Assembly (NCBI GenBank): GCA_043228905.1
Contig: JBHGNT010000003.1
Span: 5,828,001-5,892,000, forward strand
Direction of reading: 5' to 3'
DNA from: Azolla caroliniana
Lineage: Eukaryota > Polypodiophyta
Length of the DNA: 64,000 nucleotides
Under the pieces are notes generated by a model. That model saw only the letters and a list, made by a program, of their open reading frames with translations. It was not told where the DNA came from and ran no database searches. The translations under genes were made by a program, and so were the position numbers. This document shows, one piece after another, positions 53,921 to 64,000 of the stretch (the stretch's first letter is position 1; the number at the start of each line of letters is the position of its first letter).

Positions 53921-54630
53921 TCACAATGAGCTCATCTTCTTAGCCCAAGGCATGTTATGGGGACTAGCATCAACTTGAATTGTTTGTATTTGGATTGATT
54001 GCTTGACCTCTTGGGCCATCACTTCCTGTGGAACTTTTGCATTGACATGACCACATTTCTCGTACATGCTGACTAAAGAATTGTTTACCATTTCATGTCC
54101 CTTCCTTACAACTTCCATGTGTACTGCTTTGTCCTTGTCCAAATCATTCGCGCTACAAAATCCATTTTGTAATACATGTGTAGGTGATACTAATTGGAAG
54201 AAAGCCTTGTTAATTGCTTATCTTGAAGTCCTTCCAATGCTTTCACCCCAAACCCATATTAACTGTGTCCTGCAATAAGTGAATTCCACAAGGTTACAAT
54301 TTGACAAGGCATTTTGTCAAACACATCTTCAGATTTTGCTAGCATTACATATCAGGAAACAGGTTGGGAATGAGAGAGCCTCCTTCCAGGCCCTGTTTAA
54401 CAAGAAGAAAATGCATTGCTTGCCCTTCAGATGTGGCTCTGCTAGCACATCAAACCTTTTGGAGGGTACAAAATATGCCCAGCATTTATAAACCACCCAA
54501 AGTCTGCATAAATGTCAATCAACGCATTACCAACTGAAACTTCATTTCCAAGAAGGCCATTTTCTCACAATTTGAGCATGGATTTTAGTGACCCTTTTCT
54601 ATGCCATAGAGAGAACCATGCTTAACCTTC
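53921..54630 (-). pseudogene. PPR-protein pseudogene (minus strand)
   Basis: On the minus strand, 54620-54470 reads KIHAQIV, GNEVSVGNALIDIYADFG and FINAGHIF, and 54142-53990 reads KAVHMEVVRKGHEMVNNSLV and SMYEKCGHVN. Both are typical PPR PLS-class segments. Stops interrupt it. It faces the plus-strand PPR pseudogene tail to tail, about 220 bp away. Confidence 0.7.
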
Positions 54631-55043
54631 TGCTTGAGGCCACATGCTTTTTTATTTAAAATTAAAGAAGCTCAAACTAGACTAAGTATTCAACCCACAC
54701 CATCTACAGCCTCTCACTATTACATTATCTACTAAGTGACCTTGGCATCATCTACTCCTCTAGCAATGACTTGCAAAAGGAATGGGTTTGTGTGGGTTTA
54801 GAAGGTGGAACTTTTGGTTCATTTTCTCAACAATTTTGAGATGTTTGACCATTTCTCAATCCTAAGCTTAATCTCTCACTCATGCCACTTAATGTGGAAT
54901 TTGTACATCTTTCGAAAAAGCTAAATTGCTGTGCAAATGTACCTAATAGTTTTGAGGGTGATTTAGGACTGGGATAGAGTGGTTTTGTGGCCTTGTCATC
55001 GAAAAAATTAGCAGGTTACTAGTTGATTGGTGGAGGTGTTTTG
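54631..55043. other. Non-coding stretch
   Basis: Nothing recognised. Confidence 0.4.
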
Positions 55044-55629
55044 CTCTAGTCTTGACAACATACACCAACTTTTGATGCTATGTGTTGAGCATCTCCATAG
55101 TGGTTGTCAGGTGTCATTGGCCCCGCCTAGTCAATGCCATTAGTTTCACCCAGTGTATGCTATCGTTCGATTGCTATCTACTTGATCATACATAGTTCTA
55201 AAGTACTACAGAGCTCATTGGTCAGACAATCTGCTTGAAGTATCTCCGGAGTTGTCGTCTGACCAAGATGGTTGTAAGGGCCTCTGTAGTGGCATCGTTC
55301 TTGATGGAAAGGCCTATACCTCTTAAATTTTAATCATGCCTCTAGTCTTGACAACATACACCAACTTTTGATGCTATGTGTTGAGCACCTCCATAGTGGT
55401 TGTTAGGTGTCATTGGCCCCGCCCAGTCAATGCCATTAGTTTCACCCGGTGTATGCTATCGTTTGATTGCTATCTACGTGATCATACATAGTTCTAAAGT
55501 ACTACAAAGTTCATTGGTCAGACAATTTGCTTGAAGTATCTCCGAAGCTATCGTCTGACCAAGATGGTTGTAAGGGCCTCTATAGTGGCATCATTCTTGA
55601 TGGAAAGGCCTATACCTCTTAATCATGCC
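55044..55629 (+). repeat. 296-bp tandem duplication with internal hairpin
   Basis: Copy 1 is 55044-55339 and copy 2 55340-55629; both begin CTCTAGTCTTGACAACATAC and end near CCTATACCTCTTAA. They differ at only about ten positions, so the duplication is recent. Each copy holds TTGGTCAGAC and, 29 bases later, its exact complement GTCTGACCAA (55218-55227 with 55257-55266; 55514-55523 with 55553-55562). Confidence 0.95.
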
Positions 55630-56089
55630 CGAAAACATTCAGTTTGCACTTCACTAGGCTATGACCTTAGCAAGGTAGAATTGCCCTTGGATGTCTCACT
55701 CTCTTGTGAGGTTAGGGTAACTATTATGGTACCACTACCACACATAACTTTATCTTAACAATATAGATGATGGAGGGCACAAATCATATATAAATAGTCA
55801 CGATGTGTACCAACTAGCCAACATTAATCACTTAAGGATAACTTAAACATTTATTTGTGCAAAATCAAAATCAAAACAGAAGAAAAAGATTTTGCTCACT
55901 GATTATATAGAATATATTACAAAGAAATATATATATCAATGATCTTCCTTCTTCTTCTCCTTTTGTTACATGGTGTGATATTTATACACGGTTGGTGCTT
56001 TCAACTTTTGGAATCTAGGACCTCTTGGGGCTTGCATTCATCTTCATCTTGAAATGCTGACCATTAGGGATTGAGGATTGCAGTTTCAT
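55630..56089. other. Non-coding stretch
   Basis: Nothing recognised. Confidence 0.4.
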
Positions 56090-56700
56090 ACTATTGTTCA
56101 AATAGTATAATATGGAATACATTGTGGATGTGAAAATGCATTGGGAGGTCTAGTTGTAATGCAATTGTGTTAACTTGTTGGTAAGGGTATAATTTCTTGT
56201 AGTCCAATGTGACACAAGATTAGGTATCATGATCCACAAATCCTAAAAATCTAGGTGACTGAAAGTCAAGTGTTTCCTTCATCTTTTTTTTCATGCTTTG
56301 GTGTTTATTGAGTAGTGTTGAACATTGCTCTAGGAAATCGCAAAGGGTGGCTACATTTCAATCTTGTTGATAACCAAAAACTTACACTGAATCAATACAA
56401 AAACTAATAAAGGGAGGTTTGAGGGAAAGACCACCACAATTGAGGCCCAAGGTTAGTGGCCATTCAAAATGACTATACAACATCAAAGAGTTCATGATTA
56501 GGAGACTTTTAAGTAAATTTATCAGAAGAAATAGTGATAGTTTCATGATAAAGTCTTGTGAAATAATCTAGACAACAAAATGAACAATCATCGTCTTGTC
56601 ACGCACTTTGACAATTTGTTTATTCAAAAAGTTTTTATGGAATGTAGACCAATTTGTCATAGAAGATGAGCCAATCTTCAAATGTAAATTTACTCACATC
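56090..56700 (-). pseudogene. Degenerate Ty3/gypsy integrase remnant
   Basis: On the minus strand 56175-56110 reads ALQLDLPMHFHIHNVFHI, the conserved YxLxLPxxxxIHxVFHVS segment at the C-terminal end of gypsy integrase. Upstream, near 56340-56260, LLNKHQSMKKKMKETLDFQ resembles the stretch before it, and near 56680-56640 DWLIFYDKLVYIP resembles the start of the gypsy integrase zinc finger region. The pieces are closer together than in an intact element, implying deletion. Confidence 0.5.
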
Positions 56701-58600
56701 GTTGCATTTCAAGAACTTGGTCGAACTTGTCAAACACTTTTTTATATCCCTTGAGAATAGAATTAAGCTCTTCATTGTGAGGATATCCTTAATCATTGAT
56801 TCATTCATAGGGAGGATCTACGTGATAAAAATTTGACTTGACCATGTTTTTTATGGGTTTGAGCTTATAGGTCACAAAGCTTAATCCCTAATAGAAATTG
56901 AACCAAGGAAGATGGTTGGTCAATGAAGGTTTGCAGAAGTCAACATATGGGTTGGCACTTCCTTGTGCTTCTTTAATTCGATCTTTTGTCTTGATTCCCA
57001 CAAGGACACTTGTAAACACACATTTTGCGTGCAAGATAATGTGCTTGTATTTGGCGACTTGTATTTCAGGCATATAAAGGTTTTCTTTAGAAGGTTTTGA
57101 GACTTTAGAAAATTTAAGGGTGGGTACAAAGGGGAAAGAAAGTAGGTAGTCAGTGTGAAACCTAGGCTTGGAGAATTGGGGGTGTAGGATTGGCCTCATG
57201 CATTGGTTCGATGACATCAAGTAGTAGGAACAATGGAGAGAGGGATGAAAGAAATGGTTTTAGTGTCTTCGATATCATGACTAACAATTATTGTGGGGTA
57301 AATTATGATGATAATAGGACATAATCGACGAATAACTAATTATGCAATAATATATTTTTTTGGATGCTAAGAACCATCAGTATGTTTTTGAAATAAATCA
57401 AATGGGTAAATAAATTTTGGTATTTTGGTTTTGTAATTACTTCTAATACGTCTCCTTGAATTACTATAATTGATCTAAATACTTGATATTTTACGAGGGA
57501 AGGAAAAGTTAAATGCAACGCAATTTAGTTTTAAACATCGTTTCCATGGATGCTTGATAAAAACTATATTTTTTTATGAAATCAAATTATTCCATTTATT
57601 AACTTTAATTTGTTTTCCACCATGACAATCATCCCCATGCACAAGGGATTAGAGAGTGATCAATTTATACCCCTCGGGCCTCTATGTGAAACCTAGGAAT
57701 AAACCATTAAACCAAACTACTTAAACTTATAAACAACTAAACTGAGTTCTATACTAGATACATGTTACCATAAACATGGATAAACGGGAGAAAAAAAGCA
57801 CAATTACATTTTGAGTCTTATTGTGCATTTCTACTTAATGCTAAAATAAATACAAATATGGACAAGTACACATACGTTGGTTCCATCAATATGTTGGACA
57901 TCAAGTATTACCAAACTTGGGGAAAAATCATAAGAATCCATTTAAAGCATGTCATCACAAGTCGAGTCATAGCAAAACACGCACCATATTTGATGTAATC
58001 CATGCTTCATTTGTGAACCTTACTTATAGGGTGCACACCTAAGTCTTAGTAATGTGGAAAAGGTCGTCATGCATATATGCACACAAGCTGAATTCACAAT
58101 AATGTGCACACACATGTATATGTTTGTGCAGGTAAAGGGTACGGTTGGACAATAGGAATGCAAGAAGTGTGTGTGTTCTTGTTCTACCTCTAGCTATAAG
58201 AAGAAGGTGCATTTTGTTTTTTTGTCTCTTCATTCCATTTGTCATCGTTATACCTAGAGCAACAAATCATCATTATAATTTGATTGACTTTAGGTTATTA
58301 CCTCCCTAATTCCCTTTAAATTCATTGGTTTATCTCATTTTCTTTCGATAATCATCTGTCATTTGTGTACAAGTCACTTTGTAATGTATTAAAGAGAACT
58401 AATCAAGTTACAAAATGCAAGGAGTATATTGTTCTATTCGGTTAAGGTTCTAAAATTTTAATTGAGTCTTATTCTAGGGTTTATCACACTTTCAAATCTT
58501 GTGCAAATCCCTTGTATCGATTCACTATTCTAAGTTCTTGTTATTTACTCACATCTTGAAAACCTCCCTCACATTATTTTTATAGTTTTGTAGATCTTCC
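56701..58600. other. Non-coding stretch upstream of the reductase gene
   Basis: The 110-codon minus frame at 56888-57220 may be more of the gypsy relic but carries no motif I can defend. Nothing is recognised from 57221 to the reductase; the 200 bases before 58680 presumably hold its promoter and leader. Confidence 0.4.
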
Positions 58601-58679
58601 ATTTTGTCTCTTAGTTCCATCAACGATATAGTCATGGCAGATATATTGAAATCCATTGTATTATACAGATCACATGATC

Positions 58680-60901
58680 ATGGATGCACAAAAGGAAAAG
58701 AAGAGGGTGGTTTGTGTGACTGGGGCATCAGGATTTGTGGCATCATGGCTTGTCAAGAGGCTCTTAGAGCATGGCTACTATGTTCGTGGCACTGTTAGAG
58801 ATCCCGGTATAACTAAACAAATATATATATATCATAATTATGTAAATTATATTGTCTGCATCTTCTATGTATTTGTACAATTAGAGTTTAAGCAGGACAA
58901 AGCGATATGATCTTTTTTTAGATGGTTTGATATAGACATGCATACATTTTTTAGTTAATCACAAGAATGAAAATATATGGTGTGGTGCAAAACGACGCAT
59001 CCACATTGCGAAGATTTAAAAAGACCAGTACATGATGGAGAGGAACTTTAACTCACTTCTATAAGCATTTGGATAGTTACAAACTAAAGTAATTAGAAAC
59101 AGTTGAGGTATGTTAGAAATAGATGATTTATTATTGTTGCTAGTAACATGATCAAGTAGACCAAAAACATCATTGCTAGAGACTCGAGAGGCTTCTTTAT
59201 TGTACTTTCCACAAAGTTCATACTCATGCTTAGATAGAGGACATACTATTATGTGTCAAAGATACAAAGGGAGATTGCATATATATGTAACATGCATATC
59301 CATAATTGTTAAAAATGAAAGCTTCAACCATTCACATATTTAACAAAGACAACAAGAATCTTGGTTAACTTCCTAAATGCATCGTCAACATCATATTGTA
59401 TGCTCGAATTGTAGTTCCCAAATGTAATTGGATGATATTTTACTACTCCTTTGCTACTTCTTTCACAATTTGACAATGCTAAAACATAAATTGGATGCAT
59501 TTTTACTCATGTACCAATCCATTTTTGTCCTATTTAAGATAATGTTGCAAAAACACAACATCTTCGAACACTTCATGGAGCTAAAGAGAGGCTTGAGTTA
59601 TTGCGAGCTGACCTTTTGGAAGAGGGTAGTTTTGATGCTCCAATTAGTGGCTGTGAAGGTGTCTTCCACACCGCAACCCCAGTGAAATTGGTTGAAAAAG
59701 ATCCCAAGGTAAGATTTAAAGTTCATTTGAGTTCAAATTTTTGGAATGAGCTAAAACAAATGTTTAACTTAAACAATTATGTGCCCATGGGAGTTTGAAA
59801 AATCCTGCTTTCCTTGACCCCTTCTTTAGGTGGAGTTGATAGATCCCGCTGTAAAAGGAACCCTTAATGTCCTACAAAGTTGCAAAAAGTCACAAACAGT
59901 TAAGCGGGTTATCATTACATCCTCTAGCGCCGCAATTCGTTTTAGAGCTGACATTGAACCAGAACAAGTGCTTGACGAATCTAGTTGGTCATCTTTAGAA
60001 ATATGTGAGCAATTCAAGGTAAACAAAGGAATATGAAAACTTTAACAAACTGAGTCAAAGTTAAAGTTCATGCAAATAAATTTGTCTATTTATTTAAAAA
60101 TGTACAATCTATTTATATACATATGTGAACATTTATACATATTTAGCTAGGAATTTTTTTCGAATATTAAGTAACACATAGATTTGTAATGCTTTGTATG
60201 CATATTTGATTCAAGTTTCATGTTTTTTGTTTTCAAGATATGGTATGCAATGGCCAAGGTCCTTGCTGAAAGAGCAGCATGGGACTTTTCTGAGAAGAAT
60301 GAATTGGATGTTGTAGTCATTCATCCAAGCTTTATTATTGGGCCAGTCTTACCTCCTGATCTTTGTTCCACCGCTTCAGATACTTTGGGTCTCTTGAAAG
60401 GTTAGAAATCTTATGATGAATGCTTTTGGGTTATGCATCTAGTATGGCCAACCTTTTCAATCATGTAAACACAGGTGATAGCACTAAATTTTCATATCAT
60501 GGGAGAATGGGATATGTGCATATTGATGATGTTGCAAGTGCTCACATCTTAGCATATGAGGATCCCAAAGCAAAAGGAAGATATATTTGCTCTTCTATTG
60601 TTTTAGAAGTTCAAGACCTTGCAGAACGTCTTGCTGCTAGATATCCCAATTTACACATTCCACTAGAGTAAGAAAGTATTCCTTCAATTGTCAACATTCA
60701 TGATAACGTTTTTATCACAAAACCAAATTCTAAATGATTGAATTTCTTTGTTTATGTCATAGATTTCAAAACTATGGAGAGAGACCTCGTTACCTTCTTG
60801 ATTCATCCAAATTTGAGAAATTGGGCTTGCGTTTTAAGTCTATTGAAGATATGTTTGATGATTGCATATCGTCATTTAAAGCCAAAGGTCTTCTTGAGTG
60901 A
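58680..60901 (+). CDS. CCR/DFR-like NAD(P)H-dependent reductase
   Basis: Six exons: 58680-58806, 59539-59708, 59830-60018, 60238-60400, 60475-60667, 60763-60901. GT-AG introns, frame kept, 326 codons. An in-frame ATG at 58674 would add two residues. It is an extended short-chain dehydrogenase: nucleotide-binding [16 protein letters not shown] (GxxGxxA, 15-21), [17 protein letters not shown] segment [23 protein letters not shown], catalytic Ser in VIITSSSA (about 130-132), and Tyr165/Lys169 in [11 protein letters not shown], then [20 protein letters not shown] and C-terminal [19 protein letters not shown]. Length and exon number fit the family of cinnamoyl-CoA reductase-like, phenylacetaldehyde reductase and tetraketide pyrone reductase enzymes. 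The KNWYCYGK signature of true CCR is absent (KIWYAMAK), so lignin CCR activity is not indicated. Substrate unknown; probably cytosolic, as no signal peptide is seen. Confidence 0.93.
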
Positions 60902-61532
60902 AATTATTCGCAAATCAGTTAAGACTGTGATGTATTTCCTAAAAATATGAATGATCAAACTCTAGAAATAATATTGGGATAATACATTGTGGTTCAATTT
61001 TTTTAAACATGTGAATTCTTACTACTAATTATTGATGGCTATATAAAGCTAAATAATCTTAGATTAGTGAATTATGCACATGTTGCATTGAGTGTTTGAC
61101 GTATGTATGTATAATTGTGTAATTTCCAAACTTTGTTTCTCATTGACAAATTTCTCTATTATATTGGAAGTTATCAAATGGTTAAATGGACTATATCATT
61201 TAATATACCAACTTATTGGGACACCTTAAACAAATGCAACATGTTTGCATACTAATGGGTAAGGCTGTAGAGTTCTCCCAATGTTGCTTTAATAACTAGT
61301 AGTGCAAGTTCATGTAGACGGACAACGGGAAATGCAATCAACGTAGTTAGGTCTTCCCTAGGTAAGACACATATGCACTTACATCAAAAATCATATTAAT
61401 GAAAATTTTGATCTATGTACATTTCAGTTTTACGTAGTTAAGCCAATCATTTGACTAGAAGATAAATATTGACAAAATGTCATGTTCCCTTTTCTAACAC
61501 CCACATTATATTCAAAAATTTTATATGTTAAA
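60902..61532. other. 3' flank of the reductase gene
   Basis: An AATAAT near 60967 is a possible polyadenylation signal. No other feature recognised. Confidence 0.4.
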
Positions 61533-62123
61533 AGCCAAGTTTTTTTTTATTTTTTTCCCCAAAAATATCCTACTTCCATTAGTTAAGAAAAAGTACATAG
61601 GATAATATACAACTCATATGTTACAAGCCACTTTGCATGACTACAAGAAAACAACATGTATAAATGAAGCAACAAAGCCTCAGCACAAAATTACTCAACA
61701 GAATTCCCACAACATGAGCCTCAGACAACCCACATTCAGTAAAGACACCCTCCAATCTCTTCACAATTCAGCACCCACCTCTATGATTAGTACCATTGGA
61801 GGAAACAGCCACTGGGGTGGCTAAGAAATCCACTTTGCATTGCCATCCACCATCAGTAGCATTGGAGAACCTCTCCATTTAAGAAGGAAGCAGTATCTAA
61901 CTTCTTCACTCGCATCAAAGGGCCCCTGAAGGCTGTCAAACTTTCCTTGTAGCGTAGAAATCAGATTAAACCAAATCATCATTAAACTCTCAGCCGATGG
62001 GGTTCGCTTCCCGGTAAACGACTCCTTGCACCTAGATACCCACCACACTTGCCCACCAGTAAGGCCAGCCACTAAAAACCAAATATCTACGTACCATTCT
62101 TGTATGTAGCCAAGTTTTTTATT
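61533..62123 (-). mobile_element. Short 5'-truncated LINE, same family as 35857-38513
   Basis: The minus frame (62072-61821 and beyond) reads SRCKESFTGKRTPSAESL, MIWFNLISTLQGKFDSLQG, LLKWRGSPML and PPQWLFPPMV, collinear with the ORF2 end of the LINE at 35857-38513 (TRCTRVFSAHKRPPAKSI, IWHTLITTLRAQYERIDG, VPKWLFPPPI). Its 3' tail, ACTAATGGAAGTAGGATA, then a T-rich GGGG/A-run, lies at about 61551-61590. AGCCAAG plus a T run and ATT occurs on both sides (61533 onward and 62108-62123), the likely target duplication with T-run slippage. Confidence 0.75.
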
Positions 62124-62762
62124 AACAACAAAATATATCCATTAAAATTTCGACAACAAGAGACAAGGTAATATCACATTTTATTGTTGCATTTTGAAAT
62201 AAATAGAAAAGCCTAACTTTTTTGGAAAAAAGAAAAGAAAAGCCTAACCATATATGTAGTGCATTCGTTAAAAGTGTTATATAATGGCTATAGTTTCTTG
62301 CCTCTAGTAACCAAACAATTATAGCAAAATGAAGCAACACATATATACATGAACTAGGATGATCCCAAGTCATCGTTTCATCATGCGAAACCTTCAGCAA
62401 AGCACACCTCACTCACCTTGGTTATCCGTGTTCACATTTTCGTAAAAGCTCCTTTAAGCCGTTACGAATATGATTATGCTTCTATGTTAAACGGAAAGAA
62501 GCTTGTAACAAGGATGCCAAAACTAATCCAAGTGGGTGTACAAATTTCTTCTCTCCCTCTAATGAACAATTCGTGGCACAAACAAACAATCATGACATTC
62601 TAATTTCTACCATCACCTAGGTCACTTACCTCTAGAGTCTACACTCACTTCTAAGAAAGTTCAAGCTCTTTGAGATCTATACAATCACACTATCAAATTT
62701 GATGCTCTTATTGTGGATCATAAATTTGAAACATTATCCACGTCATTTGAACGTAGCCACCA
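62124..62762. other. Non-coding stretch
   Basis: No feature recognised; its right end may contain eroded copia linker sequence. Confidence 0.35.
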
Positions 62763-63460
62763 CTCAATCACATCAGAGGTTCTTAATTATCCAACAACTA
62801 TCAATGAGGCATTGTAGAGTCCAAATATTGAATGGCAAGCTTCGATGGAGAACGAGTTTGGATCTCCCTTTGCCAACAAAACATGGATCATAGTATCACT
62901 CATTATATGCTACTATTCTAGCTCATGCAAATGGGTATTGTTTCAAAAATACACCTTGATGGTAGTAAATGGCATGCTAGGAACTTCGTATTGTGGGTCA
63001 TGATTTCCCTCGAGTGGAAGGACTTGAGTATTCTAAAACATTTTCTTTCTTTCTACATATGGAATCATTCCAACTATTATGGATCTAGCCACCATTCTTG
63101 ACGTTGAGGTTCGTCTTTTGGATGCACATGCAACATTCCTGCAAAGTGACCTACCAAAAGAAAACTACATGCCACAAACTCCTAGATTTGAGTCAAGTTT
63201 ACAACTCAACTATGTTTGTTGGATCCATTGATCCCTTATATGGACTTGATCAATCTCCTCGATTATGGTTTCCAGATTTATGAATTTCATGCTCTCTCAA
63301 GCCTACTCTATATCCAAACCAAATATTTACATCGGAAATAACAAGAGATCTAATTAACTATAACATTATATGTGGATGACATCCCTATAATCAATTCAAC
63401 AACCTTCGACCTATCGATTTCATTCACATTGAGTCATTATTACATGTGGTTAGCGTGCTA
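62763..63460 (+). pseudogene. Degenerate Ty1/copia reverse transcriptase
   Basis: Frame-shifted + strand reading: NYPTTINEAL-stop-SPNIEWQ, ASMENEFGSPFANKTWII (62780-62890), CKWVLFQKYTLDGSK (62925-62970), MDLATILDVEVRLLDAHATF and LQSDLPKENYMPQTP (63080-63185), PLYGLDQSPRLWF (63230-63280), and TLYVDDIPIINST (63365-63400). This is copia RT order with the YVDD intact but many stops. The lineage differs from the copia elements at 4 kb and 44 kb. Confidence 0.75.
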
Positions 63461-64000
63461 GATCATTGAGAAGTATGTGATGCACTCCACGAGATTATCT
63501 TTGCCATAGCACGTGTGTATTGACATGTAGGCAATAGTGACTAGCAAAAAAGGTGGATAACCTAGTTACGATTGTCACAACATGAAAGGGTTTAAGATCC
63601 CAAACACATTGGCATATTGTGGTTTGGCATCATTAGCCACTATATGTCTTGGATTCGTAAATGGTTTGGAATTGACCGAGTAGTCTCATTAGACGTGCTC
63701 ACTACAATATTCAGGGGTTCCTCAAAGTTCTTGCAATGTGGGTTAAAAAAATATTAAAGGAATAGAATGTTGGGGTGTGGAAGGTCACATATGAGCTTTG
63801 ACCCCTCTTTGAATTGTGTACAAGATGAGGCCCTTCCAGAAGCAAATGTCAGGATTGTAGGTGGTGGTCAAAACGGAGACTTTATAGGGAAACAAAATCC
63901 ACTAAGCTCATCACCTATAAGTTGTCGGGTGTTGTCATCGCGTTGGTAGTTCAGTAGGAAAACTTTCGGCACAATCAATATGGATATTGAGGAAAACTTG
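63461..64000. other. Non-coding end of window
   Basis: Possibly the RNase H end of the copia relic; no motif is clear. Confidence 0.35.

Noticed and set aside
58604-58798. Alternative upstream start (ATG at 58634) for the reductase
   Set aside because: That frame is not the one encoding the nucleotide-binding motif; the start at 58680 is in frame with all six exons.
1-64000. Integrated plant pararetrovirus or a dedicated biosynthetic gene cluster
   Set aside because: All RT motifs seen fit copia, gypsy or LINE; no movement or coat protein was recognised. Only one candidate metabolic gene (the reductase) is present, with no partner enzymes.

Overview
This is a plant nuclear window, most likely from a flowering plant; I cannot name the species. 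Three intron-containing plant genes have GT-AG junctions that keep frame throughout. The rest is AT-rich, gene-poor DNA packed with decayed Ty1/copia, Ty3/gypsy and LINE retrotransposons, microsatellites and degenerate tandem repeats.

Layout. 0.4-4.9 kb: an antisense Ty1/copia element (one LTR, PBS, gag, protease, N-terminal integrase), interrupted by a 1.3 kb insertion that carries two minisatellites, and cut off on the left by other repeat DNA. 5-17 kb: no gene; one LTR-like block, a LINE tail, a copia gag relic, a solo LTR with a perfect 5-bp target duplication, and several local repeats. 17.07-17.87 kb: five tandem copies of a ~180-bp unit just upstream of gene 1. 18.7-23.55 kb (+): gene 1, a seven-exon GT31 hydroxyproline O-galactosyltransferase with a lectin domain (912 codons). 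It has an expanded repeat stem, upstream ORFs and a duplicated splice acceptor. 24.8-26 kb: gag relic. 27.5-29.2 kb (-): gene 2, a five-exon type-A cytokinin response regulator (230 codons). 35.84-38.53 kb: 5'-truncated LINE with a 16-bp target duplication. 41.2-49 kb: a nested retrotransposon stack. An old copia RT on + is split by a younger copia element on - (target duplication GATTC); the 5' LTR of that element is in turn split by a solo LTR (target duplication GTCTG) and holds a LINE fragment. 49.4-57 kb: LTR-like block, gypsy relics, two opposed PPR pseudogenes and a 296-bp tandem duplication. 58.68-60.90 kb (+): gene 3, a six-exon CCR/DFR-like NAD(P)H reductase (326 codons). 61.5-63.5 kb: a second member of the LINE family and a copia RT relic.

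The three genes do not form an obvious pathway: cell-surface glycoprotein (AGP) glycosylation, cytokinin signalling and phenolic or aldehyde reduction. I found no convincing new multi-gene system. The most unusual items are the galactosyltransferase's intragenic repeat and decoy exon, and the nested LTR stack whose target-site duplications can be read directly.
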